A stretch of DNA of 64,000 nt, from assembly GCA_020634245.1 (NCBI GenBank), contig JACKCC010000015.1, positions 1 through 64,000 on the forward strand, in the 5' to 3' direction. Each line of letters starts with the position of its first letter. The stretch's first letter is position 1. This document shows positions 51,997 to 61,147 of this stretch, in pieces. Source of the DNA: Ardenticatenaceae bacterium. GTDB taxonomy: Bacteria > Chloroflexota > Anaerolineae > Promineifilales > Promineifilaceae. The notes below the pieces were generated by a model. It was given only the letters and a program-made list of their open reading frames with translations, made no database searches and had not been told where the DNA came from. The position numbers and the translations under genes are program-made.

Positions 51997-53163
51997 ATGG
52001 CAAAACCTGGCGTCGTGTACGAGCCGCTGGCGAAAGTACGAAAGGAATTAAAAGTTAAATGGGTGCGCCCCGCAATCGACCGGGAAAAGCTGCAAGAACT
52101 CAATCGGCGCAGTGATTTGCAGGGCTGGTATCAGGCCGGCGGACACCTGGCGATTTGGATGGCAACAGGCGCATTGACTTATTATTTTTGGGCACAATCC
52201 ATGTGGCTGGTCTTCCTTGTTGCCCTCTTTTTTCATGGCACCGTTGCCAGCTTCTTCACGGGCATTGCCCCGCATGAGCTGGGACATGGCACCGTTTTTA
52301 AAACCAAAAAGCTCAACACAATCTTCCTGTACATTGTTAGCATGATAGGTTGGTGGAATCATTACGATTACGCCGCCAGCCATACGTATCATCACCGTTA
52401 TACCTTGCATCCGGATGGGGATCGGGAAAATTTACTGCCTATTTCGCCGTTGGTCGGCCCATTCTTTTTGGTGCAGTTGTTCACCATCAATACCTTCACC
52501 CAACCGGGGCGCACTTTTGGCAAAGGCGGCTTCATTTCAACCATCTATGTGACGGTTTTGGGCGCGTTAGGGCTATTTGGCAACATCAAAGTGCCGCACC
52601 ATGAGTGGCTGCGCGCACTGCACGAAGATCAGCCGGAAATGCGTAAAGATGCCATTTGGTGGAATCGATCCATGTTGTTGTTCCACGGGGCTGTTATTCT
52701 GGCTTCGCTGTTGACGGGCTATTGGGTGTTCATATTTATCATTTCACTGTCGCCGTTCATCGCCAACTGGGGCGTTTATGCACTAGGGATGACCCAGCAC
52801 ACGGGCCTCAAAGAGAATGATAATGATTTTCGCAAAGCCACCCGCTCGGTTAAGGTCAATCCCATCGCAGAATTTTTGTACTGGCGCATGAACTGGCACG
52901 CCGAGCATCATATGTTTGCCGGGATTCCCTGTTACAACCTGAAAAAACTGTACTATGAAATTGCCGATCAGATGCCGGAACCGCGCACGCTCGTTGGCGC
53001 ATGGAAAGAGATGCGCGAGACGTGGTTTAAGCAGGAGGAAGACCCTGATTATTATTTTGACACGCCTGTGCCACCGGTGAAGACCCGCAAAAGCGACCGT
53101 TCCCACGATGTGGAAGAAATAGAAAATTCGATTGGCGATTTGGCCCCAGAGGGGTTGGAATAA
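51997..53163 (+). CDS. Membrane fatty-acid-desaturase-superfamily di-iron enzyme
   Basis: A 388-residue protein with about six membrane helices. The three histidine boxes of the membrane di-iron family are present: HELGHGTVF (about 95), HTYHHRY (about 130) and WHAEHHMFAG (about 305). The family includes desaturases, alkane and carotenoid hydroxylases and demethylating oxygenases; all need O2. It lies two bases upstream of the PanB-like gene, inside a sugar or cyclitol locus, so it may act on a pathway intermediate rather than a membrane lipid. The assignment beyond the superfamily is open. Confidence 0.85.
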   Translation: MAKPGVVYEPLAKVRKELKVKWVRPAIDREKLQELNRRSDLQGWYQAGGHLAIWMATGALTYYFWAQSMWLVFLVALFFHGTVASFFTGIAPHELGHGTVFKTKKLNTIFLYIVSMIGWWNHYDYAASHTYHHRYTLHPDGDRENLLPISPLVGPFFLVQLFTINTFTQPGRTFGKGGFISTIYVTVLGALGLFGNIKVPHHEWLRALHEDQPEMRKDAIWWNRSMLLFHGAVILASLLTGYWVFIFIISLSPFIANWGVYALGMTQHTGLKENDNDFRKATRSVKVNPIAEFLYWRMNWHAEHHMFAGIPCYNLKKLYYEIADQMPEPRTLVGAWKEMRETWFKQEEDPDYYFDTPVPPVKTRKSDRSHDVEEIENSIGDLAPEGLE

Positions 53164-53165
53164 TC

Positions 53166-53984
53166 ATGGGTATGTATCATAACCGTCCCACGGTGGCCGA
53201 TATCCGGGCGATGAAGGCGCGCGGTCAGAAAATCTCTATGCTTTATGTGACCACGCTGGAAGAGGCTGCGGCGGCCGCTGCGGCGGGTATCCACATGCTG
53301 TCTATCGAAGGCCGTTTTATGTCGCCGGAAATGCGCGAAGCGGCGGGGGATTGCTTTATTCAGGTGGGTTTACCTTATGGCCCTTGGGGAGGGGGGAATT
53401 TGGTGAATTCTGATGATTATCTGCGAGCTGCCTTTCAATTCATGGGGATGGGGGGCGACTGCTTCTATTGCTCTGCCTCGCTGGACATTCAGAAAGCGCT
53501 ATGTGACAACGCGATCCCGATTGTGGCCCACGTGGGGCTGATTCCCTCGCAGTGTACCTGGACGGGTGGGTTTAAGGCGGTGGGGAAAACGGCCGTTTCT
53601 GCCAAGTCTGTCTACGATCATGTGAAACGACTGGAAGCGATTGGGGCCTTTGGCGCAGAGTTGGAAGTTGTGCCCGACCGCGTAGCCAAAGTTATCAGCG
53701 AAAACACGACCATGATCATGCTGGGCATGGGTGCAGGCCCCTGGGCCGATGCCCAATACCTGTTTGCCGAAGATGTGTTGGGCTACACGCCAGAGCATAA
53801 ACCACGCCATGCTAAAACCTACCGCAACTTCAGAGCTGAGTATGACCGGTTGCAGCAAGAGCGCATTGCCGCCTTCACAGAGTTGAAGGCCGACATTACT
53901 AGTGGCGCTTACCCTGAATCAAAGCACGTTGTGCCCATCAAAGATGAGGAGTTTGAGGCGTTTTTGGCAAGCTTGGATGGTTAG
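53166..53984 (+). CDS. PanB-like (ketopantoate hydroxymethyltransferase-fold) protein, atypical active site
   Basis: A 272-residue TIM-barrel protein. It follows PanB blocks: TVADIRAMKARGQKISMLYV at the start, PIVAHVGLIPSQCTWTGGFK (PanB has a GH.GLTPQS..GGYK block), GAELEVVPDRVAKVI with the Glu of the LECVP block, and MLGMGAGPWADAQ (GIGAG...DGQ). The first metal Asp region (VGDSLG in PanB) reads SIEGRF; the second (LADLPF) reads QVGLPY; the KIEGG block reads CSASL. The usual metal and ketoacid contacts are therefore gone. It probably has another reaction. The start codon lies two bases after the di-iron enzyme gene stop. Confidence 0.72.
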   Translation: MGMYHNRPTVADIRAMKARGQKISMLYVTTLEEAAAAAAAGIHMLSIEGRFMSPEMREAAGDCFIQVGLPYGPWGGGNLVNSDDYLRAAFQFMGMGGDCFYCSASLDIQKALCDNAIPIVAHVGLIPSQCTWTGGFKAVGKTAVSAKSVYDHVKRLEAIGAFGAELEVVPDRVAKVISENTTMIMLGMGAGPWADAQYLFAEDVLGYTPEHKPRHAKTYRNFRAEYDRLQQERIAAFTELKADITSGAYPESKHVVPIKDEEFEAFLASLDG

Positions 53985-54065
53985 ACAAACTGTTATGTCT
54001 CGTTAACAGTCGCCTGTGCGGTGACTGTCAAAGAGAGTGTACACGAAATTAGAGGAATGCAAATT

Positions 54066-55244
54066 ATGAAAGAAGTGCGTGTTGGTCTGATTGGAACCGG
54101 GGGAATGGGAAAAGCCCATGCCACGGCATTTAAGAATGTGCCGTTGGTTTTTGGTAATGAACCGGCGCGGCCTGTGCTGGAAATTGTGGCCGATTTGGAC
54201 GAAGAAGCTTTGAAAGTTTGGGCGAGCGATTTTGGTTTTGCCCGCTATACCACCGATTGGCGCGAGATCATCCATGATCCCAATGTAGATATTGTGGATA
54301 TTACTACGCCCAATCATTTGCACGCCGAAATGGCCATTGCGGCCGCCGAGGCAGGCAAGCACATTTATTGTGAAAAACCGCTGGCGCTCACGTCAGCTGA
54401 TGCGGCCAAGATTGTGGAAGCCGTTGAGAAAGCGGGCGTAATTAGCATTGTCGGCTTCAACTATTTCAAGAATCCGGCGCAGGCGTTTGCTCGCCAGCTC
54501 ATCGAAGAAGGCGAGTTGGGTGAGATTACGCTGTTTCGCGGTACGTTCGATCAGGATTTTCTGGCTGACCCCAATGTACCGTTTAGCTGGCGGCTGGATC
54601 GCCAGCTGGCTGGCACGGGCACTTTGGGCGATCTCGGCTCGCACACGCTGGGGCTGGCCCACTTTTTGGTGGGCGAGATTACTGAAGTGTGCGGTATGAT
54701 GTCCACGGTTGTTAAGGAAAGAGCGGTTCCGGTGGGTGGTTCCGGCTATGCGGCCAAAGCAGAAGGGGATGCCCCGATGCGCGAGGTGGAAAATGAGGAC
54801 ATCACGGAATGTCTGGTGCGTTTTGCCAATGGCGCTGTGGGCGCAATTGGCACCAGCCGTGTGGGCACCGGACGCAAGCTGGGATTAGGTTACGAGATTC
54901 AGGGAACGAAGGGCAGCCTGTTCTACACCCAAGAGCGGATGAATGAGTTGAAGTTGTATCGCCATACCGACCCGGATCGCGAGAAGGGGTACAAGACGGT
55001 TTACATCGGGCCGGATCATCCCGGCTACAAGGCGTTTTTTGGGCTGGCTGGGATCGGGTTGGGTTACAACGATCAGAAGATTATTGAGGCGCATGATTTG
55101 GTTACGGCCGTTGCCCTCAACCAACCCGCTTACCCCGATGTCCGTTTCGCTTACGGCGTAAACAAAGTAATGGATGCCATTGACCTTTCTGTGCAAGAAA
55201 AACGGTGGGTTAATGTCAGCGAGTTTAATACCGCAGTAGATTAG
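54066..55244 (+). CDS. Gfo/Idh/MocA-family oxidoreductase (second of three)
   Basis: A 392-residue protein; the ATG at 54066 has AGAGGA nine bases upstream and is preferred over starts at 54021 or 54057. Rossmann motif VGLIGTGGMGKAHA, catalytic-Lys motif GKHIYCEKPLALTS, and GTLGDLGSHTLGLAHFL with the active-site Asp and His. It is longer than the first copy and has an insertion near 200-240. Sugar or cyclitol dehydrogenase activity is expected. Confidence 0.93.
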   Translation: MKEVRVGLIGTGGMGKAHATAFKNVPLVFGNEPARPVLEIVADLDEEALKVWASDFGFARYTTDWREIIHDPNVDIVDITTPNHLHAEMAIAAAEAGKHIYCEKPLALTSADAAKIVEAVEKAGVISIVGFNYFKNPAQAFARQLIEEGELGEITLFRGTFDQDFLADPNVPFSWRLDRQLAGTGTLGDLGSHTLGLAHFLVGEITEVCGMMSTVVKERAVPVGGSGYAAKAEGDAPMREVENEDITECLVRFANGAVGAIGTSRVGTGRKLGLGYEIQGTKGSLFYTQERMNELKLYRHTDPDREKGYKTVYIGPDHPGYKAFFGLAGIGLGYNDQKIIEAHDLVTAVALNQPAYPDVRFAYGVNKVMDAIDLSVQEKRWVNVSEFNTAVD

Positions 55245-55288
55245 CTAGAGGATAGAGCTAGAGGGGACGCTCTCTTCCTCTCGCTCTC
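55243..55288. repeat. Short-period spacer repeat (gctagag/ctctcgct type)
   Basis: AGCTAGAGG-like units are followed by TCTCTTCC/TCTCGCTC units, making a self-complementary spacer. Confidence 0.6.
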
Positions 55289-55305
55289 GCTTAAATGAGG
55301 TTCTT

Positions 55306-56331
55306 ATGTCAAAAACAATGTTAGCGGGCACATTTGGCGGCGTGGGGATTCTGGATATTAAAGAGATTCCGGTGCCAAAAGTAAAGGGGGACGATTGGGT
55401 ACTGATTAAAAATGAAGGCTGCGGCGTTTGCGGCAGTGATTTGCACATCCTGGCCGATCCGCCCGGTTTTGAAGCGACTCTGGGCGCGGTTTTGGGGCAT
55501 GAATTTTTGGGGCATATTGTTGAGGTGGGTACGGCCGTACAAGATTTCAAAGTTGGCGACCGTGTAGCTGTAAACCCCAACATGACCTGCGGCATTTGCC
55601 GTTACTGCAAGGCGGGCTTGCCGAACCATTGCGAAAATTGGACCACGCTCGGTTTGCATCAGGATGGCGGCTTTGCCGCCTACACCACTGCCCCGCAGGG
55701 CTACCTGCATCGCGTGGCCGAGGATTTGCCGTTTGAACGGGCCGTTTGGACGGAACCGCTCTCCTGTGTAGTGAATGGAACGGATAAGATTGGCATACAG
55801 CCAGTGGAAACGGCCGTTGTCATCGGTGCTGGTCCCATTGGTTTGTTACACGGGATGATGTTCAAAGCGGCCGGGGCGCGGGTGATTATTTCCGATTTGG
55901 CTCCGGTGCGGTTGGAAGCAGCTAAAACAGTCGGTATGGATGTTGTCGTCAATGGCAAAGAGCAGGATTTGCGCGAAGTGGTCATGGATGTCACCAACGG
56001 CATGGGCGCGGAAGTCGTGGCCGACACGGTGGGTAACCAGTTCGGCAATGCCGTCAAGCTGGCCGCTCGCGGCGGCAAAATTGCCCTCTTCGGGATGATC
56101 GAACATGCGACTCCGGCCGTCAAACAGCATGACATTACGCGCAACGAACTGAGCGTTATCGGCGTCTTTGTCAGCCCTTACACCTTCCCCCGCGCCATTC
56201 AAATTTTGGAAAGCGGCATTATTGACCCTTCACCGCTCAATACTTTGACCCTACCCGTGGCCGACATGCAGCAAGGTATTGACGCTGCTCGCGCTGGTGA
56301 AGCCGTCAAAGTAGTCATCAAAGCAGAGTAA
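55306..56331 (+). CDS. Zinc-dependent medium-chain alcohol dehydrogenase
   Basis: A 341-residue MDR protein. Catalytic zinc site: CGVCGSDLHI (Cys near 37) and GHEFLGHIVEVG (His/Glu near 65). Structural zinc cysteines: NMTCGICRYCKAGLPNHC. NAD-binding VIGAGPIGLLHGM with an acidic strand end (ISDLAPVRLEAA) favours NAD. Sorbitol or threonine-dehydrogenase-like polyol oxidation is likely. It follows the second Gfo/Idh/MocA gene by 61 bases. Confidence 0.94.
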   Translation: MSKTMLAGTFGGVGILDIKEIPVPKVKGDDWVLIKNEGCGVCGSDLHILADPPGFEATLGAVLGHEFLGHIVEVGTAVQDFKVGDRVAVNPNMTCGICRYCKAGLPNHCENWTTLGLHQDGGFAAYTTAPQGYLHRVAEDLPFERAVWTEPLSCVVNGTDKIGIQPVETAVVIGAGPIGLLHGMMFKAAGARVIISDLAPVRLEAAKTVGMDVVVNGKEQDLREVVMDVTNGMGAEVVADTVGNQFGNAVKLAARGGKIALFGMIEHATPAVKQHDITRNELSVIGVFVSPYTFPRAIQILESGIIDPSPLNTLTLPVADMQQGIDAARAGEAVKVVIKAE

Positions 56332-56343
56332 GGAGCAGCGACT

Positions 56344-57120
56344 ATGTACGAATTATCAGTTTGTGCCGACACTGTGTTTCTTGAGCTTCCGTTTGAGGAG
56401 CGGGTGAAGAAGATTACCGATGCTGGTTTCCGCGTAGAGTTTGCCGGTTGGAAAGGGCGGAACATGGATGTGTTCCGCGATTATCCTGGCGTGCGGCCCG
56501 GCAGCATGGTGGCCACTGTTGCAGGCAGTATTTTACATCCCGAAGACGTGGATGTGTTGGTCGAAGGTGTGGCTGAGAGTGTCGAAATGGCGAAGTATAT
56601 CGGCAGCAAGCATTTGATTTTGCTGGCCGGTGTTTTGGGACCGAAGGGTGAGATTATCCATCGCACGCACCCGGATGAGATTACGCGCTGGATTACGGCG
56701 TACAAAGCGCTGGTGCGCGTGGCCGAAATTGCCGAAGCGAATGATGTGACGCTTTGTTTGGAGCATCTAAACACGGTGATTGACCATGTGGGCTACGGCA
56801 TTGGCCGTGTGGAACAGGCGGTGCAGCTTGTGCGCGAGGTTGGCAGCCCCAACCTCAAGATTGTGTTTGATATTTACCACGCGCAGGTGGAGCAGGGCAA
56901 TCTGATTGAGATGATTCGGGAATATATTGACGATGTAGGCTACGTTCATGTGGCCGATGTGCCGGGGCGGCATGAGCCGGGCACTGGTGAAATTCATTAT
57001 CGCCGTGTAGCTCGCGTTCTGCACGAAGCTGGTTATGAAGGCATTGTTGGTCTGGAAGCGTTCCCCGCTGGAGATCCCTATACGGCGATGGAACGGTTCC
57101 GGGATCATTTTACATTATAA
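56344..57120 (+). CDS. Sugar isomerase/epimerase, hydroxypyruvate-isomerase-like
   Basis: A 258-residue AP-endonuclease-type TIM barrel. Metal-site residues: VTLCLEHLNT (Glu), IVFDIYHAQ (Asp and His), YVHVADVPGRHEPGTGEI and IVGLEAFP (Glu). The VADVPGRHEPGTGEI block is characteristic of Hyi and OtnI enzymes that interconvert hydroxypyruvate or 2-oxo-tetronate with their aldehydes. It begins 12 bases after the dehydrogenase gene. Confidence 0.88.
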   Translation: MYELSVCADTVFLELPFEERVKKITDAGFRVEFAGWKGRNMDVFRDYPGVRPGSMVATVAGSILHPEDVDVLVEGVAESVEMAKYIGSKHLILLAGVLGPKGEIIHRTHPDEITRWITAYKALVRVAEIAEANDVTLCLEHLNTVIDHVGYGIGRVEQAVQLVREVGSPNLKIVFDIYHAQVEQGNLIEMIREYIDDVGYVHVADVPGRHEPGTGEIHYRRVARVLHEAGYEGIVGLEAFPAGDPYTAMERFRDHFTL

Positions 57121-57124
57121 AGTA

Positions 57125-57175
57125 TGGTGGCTGGTTGTTGGTACAAGCCACCAGCAACCAGCCACCAGCAACTAG
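57125..57175. repeat. Short-period hairpin spacer (ggctggttgttgg type)
   Basis: GTGGCTGGTTGTTGG and CCACCAGCAACCAGCCAC arms form a hairpin. Composed of 7-base words like the next spacer at 58126-58198. Confidence 0.7.
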
Positions 57176-57194
57176 CGACTAGGAGAAAATACAA

Positions 57195-58121
57195 ATGAGA
57201 ATCGGAATGGTAACAGATAGCTTGGGGAGTCTACCTTTTGATGAGATGGTGGAAACGGCCGCTTCCCTCGGCATTGAAACAGTAGAGTTTGGTTGTGGCG
57301 GCTGGTCGTCTGCGCCGCATTTGAACCTGGATGCGATGTTGGACAGCCAAGCTACACGGGATAACTTCATGGCGAAGTTGAAGGATCACGGGCTGGAAAT
57401 CAGCGCCTTGAACTGCTCCGGCAACCAGTTGGCTCCCGGCGAATTGGGTAAAAACAATGACGCCGTGGTGCGGAAAACATTCAAGCTGGCCAAGATGCTG
57501 GGCGTGACCCGCATCGTCATGATGTCCGGCTTGCCCGGCGGCCCCGGCGATGCCCACCCCAATTGGATAACCGTCTGTTGGCCGCCGCAGCTGCCCGGTA
57601 TCCTCAAATACCAATGGGAAGAAGTGGCGATTCCGTACTGGAAACAGTTGGTCGTTGAAGCGCAGGAGAGCGGCATTGAAAAACTCTGCATCGAGCAGCA
57701 CGCCCACCAACTGGTTTACAACTCGGTGTCGGCGCTGAAACTTCGCGACGCGGTCGGCGAAATCGTGGGCATCAATTTTGATCCCAGCCATGCGTTGTGG
57801 ATGGGCGGCGACCCGTTGTACGCGATTCGCCATCTGCAAGGTGCCATCTACCACGTCCATGCCAAAGATACCCGCGTTGATCCGCAAAATACGGCCTTCA
57901 ACACGCGGTTGGAAACATTAACCAATGAGCATATTGCGGAACGGGCCTGGAATTACGTGACGCTGGGCTACGGGCATGACGAGCTGTGGTGGCGTGATTT
58001 TGTCTCCCAACTGCGGCAGGCGGGCTATGACGATGTGTTGAGCATTGAGCATGAAGATTTTAATTTGCCACCGGTTGTGGGGGTGGAGAAATCGGTTGCA
58101 TTGTTGCGAAATGTGATATGA
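57195..58121 (+). CDS. Sugar phosphate isomerase/epimerase (TIM barrel)
   Basis: A 308-residue barrel of the IolE/XylA-like AP-endonuclease-2 family. Metal ligands: KLCIEQHAHQ (Glu), GINFDPSHALWMGGD (Asp, His), IYHVHAKDTRV (His) and VLSIEHED (Glu). Similar enzymes act as inosose dehydratases, inosose isomerases or 3-keto-sugar epimerases. With three Gfo/Idh/MocA dehydrogenases nearby a keto-sugar or inosose substrate is plausible. Confidence 0.9.
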   Translation: MRIGMVTDSLGSLPFDEMVETAASLGIETVEFGCGGWSSAPHLNLDAMLDSQATRDNFMAKLKDHGLEISALNCSGNQLAPGELGKNNDAVVRKTFKLAKMLGVTRIVMMSGLPGGPGDAHPNWITVCWPPQLPGILKYQWEEVAIPYWKQLVVEAQESGIEKLCIEQHAHQLVYNSVSALKLRDAVGEIVGINFDPSHALWMGGDPLYAIRHLQGAIYHVHAKDTRVDPQNTAFNTRLETLTNEHIAERAWNYVTLGYGHDELWWRDFVSQLRQAGYDDVLSIEHEDFNLPPVVGVEKSVALLRNVI

Positions 58122-58125
58122 GTTT

Positions 58126-58198
58126 CTGGTAGTCAGTTGCTAGTTGCTGGTTGCTGGTAAGGATGACTAGCCACCAGCAACTAGCAACCGGCAACCAT
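58126..58198. repeat. Short-period hairpin spacer (agttgctagttgctgg type)
   Basis: CAGTTGCTAGTTGCTGG and CCAGCAACTAGCAACCGG arms enclose TAAGGATGACTAG. Same word family as 57125-57175. Confidence 0.75.
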
Positions 58199-58211
58199 CT
58201 ACAGGAAAGTT

Positions 58212-59321
58212 ATGAGTGAAAAGAAAAATGTGCGTGTGGGCATTATTGGGCCGGGCTTTTGGGCAGATACGATGTATTTGCCGGCCTTTGCCAAACATCC
58301 CCAGGCGGAGGTAGTGGCGATTTGTGGGCGGAATGCGGAGAGAACGGCCGTATTCGCCCAGGAACACAACATCCCCCACACCTTCACCGACTACGAAGAA
58401 ATGTATGCTAGCGGGTTGATTGATGCCGTGGTCGTCTCCACCGCCAACGACACCCATTACGACATGACCATGAAGGCGCTGGACGCCGGCCTGCACGTCC
58501 TGTGCGAAAAGCCGCTGGCATTGAACCCGGCCGAAGCCAATGAAATGACCGCCAAAGCAGAAGAAACCGGCCTCAAATGCCTGGTTCCCTTCACCTACCG
58601 CTTTATGCCCACCGCCCGCTATGTCAAGGAACTCATTGATGAGGGCTACATTGGCCAGCCGTATCATTTGAACTTGCGCTACTACACCGGATACGGCCGT
58701 GATGGTCAATACATGTGGCGCTTTGACCAGGAAATAGCCGGCGCGGGGCCAATTGGCGACATCGGTTCCCATTTCATCTATCTGGCGATGTGGTATTACG
58801 GCGAGATCGAGTCGGTGATGTGCCAGTTGAGCCAATTTATTGAACGCGATCCCCGCCCCGACGGCTCCGATTATGAGCGGACGGACGACGGCGGCAGCAT
58901 CCTGTTGCAGTTCAAAAGCGGGGCGCAAGGGGTGATTATGGCCTCGTCTGTAGCCTATGAAGACACCCCCTTCGGCCAAAATCACGAGATGGAGTTCCAC
59001 GGCAGCGGTGGCACACTGTATATGAAGGTAGATTGGGACAAGAAGCAGGAAGTGCAAGGGGCGCGGCAAGGCGAAGGCATGGTCAAACCCCTGCCGATTC
59101 CTGACGAGATTTGGGGCAAAGCGCGGCGCGATACGGTGCATAACACTTATAAAGATGTGTTCCGCGAGCATGATTTTATGGCCCGCGGCTGGATTACGAA
59201 CATCATCGAAGACAGCGACCCATCGCCGACGTTTGCCGACGCGCTGCATGTGCAGATGGTCATCGCCGCCTGCCAACTCAGCGATGCCGAAAATCGTCGG
59301 GTGCGGATTGATGAGGTTTGA
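58212..59321 (+). CDS. Gfo/Idh/MocA-family oxidoreductase (third of three)
   Basis: A 369-residue protein. Rossmann motif VGIIGPGFWADTMYL, catalytic-Lys motif GLHVLCEKPLALNPAE, and GPIGDIGSHFIYLAMWYYG with active-site Asp and His. It has AGGAAAG upstream. Distinct from the other two copies in length and C-terminal strands, so the three probably act at different carbons or steps. Confidence 0.93.
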   Translation: MSEKKNVRVGIIGPGFWADTMYLPAFAKHPQAEVVAICGRNAERTAVFAQEHNIPHTFTDYEEMYASGLIDAVVVSTANDTHYDMTMKALDAGLHVLCEKPLALNPAEANEMTAKAEETGLKCLVPFTYRFMPTARYVKELIDEGYIGQPYHLNLRYYTGYGRDGQYMWRFDQEIAGAGPIGDIGSHFIYLAMWYYGEIESVMCQLSQFIERDPRPDGSDYERTDDGGSILLQFKSGAQGVIMASSVAYEDTPFGQNHEMEFHGSGGTLYMKVDWDKKQEVQGARQGEGMVKPLPIPDEIWGKARRDTVHNTYKDVFREHDFMARGWITNIIEDSDPSPTFADALHVQMVIAACQLSDAENRRVRIDEV

Positions 59322-59342
59322 AAAAGCAGAGGGAACATTAGC

Positions 59343-59936
59343 ATGGGAATAGTAAGGAAACGGCCGATCGTATTCGCCGGCGAAAACCACATGCTCACGC
59401 TGTACCAACCCGGCACAGAGGAAGCCGTTGCGGGTATTAGCTGCTGGCGTTGTACCTACTCGGTACATGGCGAAGGCTTTGCCCTGGTGTTGTGGTGCAA
59501 CCCCTTGGCGGTTGGGATACCCGATTTGCCCCCTATCGCGGTCTTTGTTGACAATACCGCAATGGGGCGGATGGTGATGACACGCTTTAATCAATATTTT
59601 ATTGGCTATAAAGGTCGTGGTCTCGAGAATGCCGAGCCACAGCAAGCCCGCTTTGTGCAGCAGTTCGATGGGCAGCGTCTCCACCGTATCACATGTGTCG
59701 CCCACGAGTGGAGTATTGAGGTGCAATGGCGAGAGGTGTTGGATGCGGCGCTGGAGTCTTTCGACAATCACAGTGGATCTGAGCGTTTTGATGTCACAAC
59801 GGTAATCTGTCCCTGCCGCGATGGCGCGATCATTGTTAACGGTACGCCATTAATCGGCGAGGTACGTGTCCCCGAAGGTGAGAAACTCAGTTCGGCATTT
59901 CTCGCTCTTTCAGAGACCTGGATCGCACGCGAATGA
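59343..59936 (+). CDS. Unrecognised protein in the catabolic locus
   Basis: A 197-residue soluble protein beginning 21 bases after the third dehydrogenase gene. Visible features: GISCWRCTYSVHGEGFAL, FVDNTAMGRMVMTRFNQYF, HRITCVAHEWSIEVQWREVL. No signal peptide or membrane helix. It has a beta-rich look, like cupin or lipocalin-type folds, but I recognise no family. Its placement among co-directional genes suggests it belongs to the pathway. Confidence 0.6.
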   Translation: MGIVRKRPIVFAGENHMLTLYQPGTEEAVAGISCWRCTYSVHGEGFALVLWCNPLAVGIPDLPPIAVFVDNTAMGRMVMTRFNQYFIGYKGRGLENAEPQQARFVQQFDGQRLHRITCVAHEWSIEVQWREVLDAALESFDNHSGSERFDVTTVICPCRDGAIIVNGTPLIGEVRVPEGEKLSSAFLALSETWIARE

Positions 59937-60027
59937 TATGCAACCCTCAATGCACCCAAGCCTTCGCCAAGAAATGCGGAGTCATCACATCGTCACTTCG
60001 CGTGGCTTAATAAAGGAGCATAAAATA

Positions 60028-61128
60028 ATGAACTCAAAAGAACGGGTATTGGCAGCTATGCGGCGTGATCGAACACCAGACTGTGTGCCGGTCCAGTTTG
60101 ACCTGTGTCGGCAGTTAACCGAAGAGTTCAGCCAGAAATACAATATTCCCGTCCACTACACAACCTCTTATTACGAGGACATCACCTACCGGATTTCGGC
60201 CAACGAACTGAAGACCGCCATGGGCAGCGATTGCGTGGTGGTTGGCGGCAGCTTGCCGCGTGGTTACAGCCATCCAACACCTGCCCCGGGCCAAATTATC
60301 AACGAGTTTGGCATGTTGATGGAGCAGGGACCGCTTTATATGCAGACTATCGAGCCTCCCCTGCGCCATGCAGAGACGATTCAGGACGTTCTCGATCATC
60401 CTTTCCCTGATCCTTATGCAGACGGCCGTTTCGACGACGCCAAAAAATACATTGAGATGTACAAGGACGATTACTTCGTCATCGGTGATCTTGAACTGAC
60501 CATCTATGAAATGTCGTGGCACATGGTTGGTATGGAGAAATTCATGCTCGATATGGCTTTGGGGGAGGAGTACATTGCGGTGCTGCTGGACCGCGTAAAA
60601 GAATTCAGCATCGGCATCGGTAAACAACTGGCCGCGCTGGGCGTGGACGCTGTTTGGACCGGGGATGATTTTGGCGGGCAAAATGGCATGTTGATTTCTC
60701 CCAAGATGTGGCGCGATCTGTTCAAGCCGCGCCACGCCGAACTGTTCCGGGAACTCAAGGCCGCCAACCCCGATGTCCTGATTATCTACCACACCGATGG
60801 CGCGGTGTCTCCCATCATAGAGGATTTGATCGAAATTGGGGTTGACATCTTAAATCCGGTTCAGCCTAACGTGCCCGGCATGGCTCCCCATGAGTTGAAA
60901 GCAAAATTCGGCGACAGGCTTTCTTTCTTTGGCGCCATCGACCAGCAAGACCTTTTGCCAAATGGAACACCGGAAGAGATCAGCGCCGATGTGGCCGACA
61001 AGATCGAAGTTCTTGGTGCCGGCGGCGGGTATATGTGTTCGTCAGGCGTCATCATACAGGCCGATACCTCAATGGAGAATGTTGAGGCCTTAATCTCCGC
61101 TGTGAAGAAACACGGCGTTTACAGCTAA
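60028..61128 (+). CDS. UroD-family methyltransferase (first of two)
   Basis: A 366-residue protein of the uroporphyrinogen-decarboxylase fold. The ATG at 60028 (MNSKERVLAAM) has AAGGAG upstream; an earlier in-frame start overlaps the previous gene and is unlikely. Family blocks: DAVWTGDDFGGQNGMLISP, PDVLIIYHTDGAV, VDILNPVQPNVPGM and GGGYMCSSGVIIQADTSMEN. Cobamide methyltransferases bind zinc through H-x-C and a later Cys; here the first reads HTD and the later Cys (YMCSSG) remains. It is likely a corrinoid-linked methyltransferase rather than a haem enzyme, given the corrinoid gene nearby. Confidence 0.85.
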   Translation: MNSKERVLAAMRRDRTPDCVPVQFDLCRQLTEEFSQKYNIPVHYTTSYYEDITYRISANELKTAMGSDCVVVGGSLPRGYSHPTPAPGQIINEFGMLMEQGPLYMQTIEPPLRHAETIQDVLDHPFPDPYADGRFDDAKKYIEMYKDDYFVIGDLELTIYEMSWHMVGMEKFMLDMALGEEYIAVLLDRVKEFSIGIGKQLAALGVDAVWTGDDFGGQNGMLISPKMWRDLFKPRHAELFRELKAANPDVLIIYHTDGAVSPIIEDLIEIGVDILNPVQPNVPGMAPHELKAKFGDRLSFFGAIDQQDLLPNGTPEEISADVADKIEVLGAGGGYMCSSGVIIQADTSMENVEALISAVKKHGVYS

Positions 61129-61147
61129 ACTGACATTATAAAACCCT

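Noticed and set aside
53166..53984. Pantothenate-pathway PanB
   Set aside because: Metal and ketoacid residues are not conserved and no other pantothenate gene is near.
50781..58198. Possible CRISPR repeats in the tandem-looking spacers
   Set aside because: Units are only 7-9 bases and contiguous, with no unique spacers of 30-40 bases between them and no cas genes.
58167..59771. Long open frame of 534 codons on the minus strand
   Set aside because: It lies opposite the third Gfo/Idh/MocA gene and the following unknown gene, both of which have strong motifs or ribosome sites. The minus frame has no recognisable domain and is a shadow of biased codon use.
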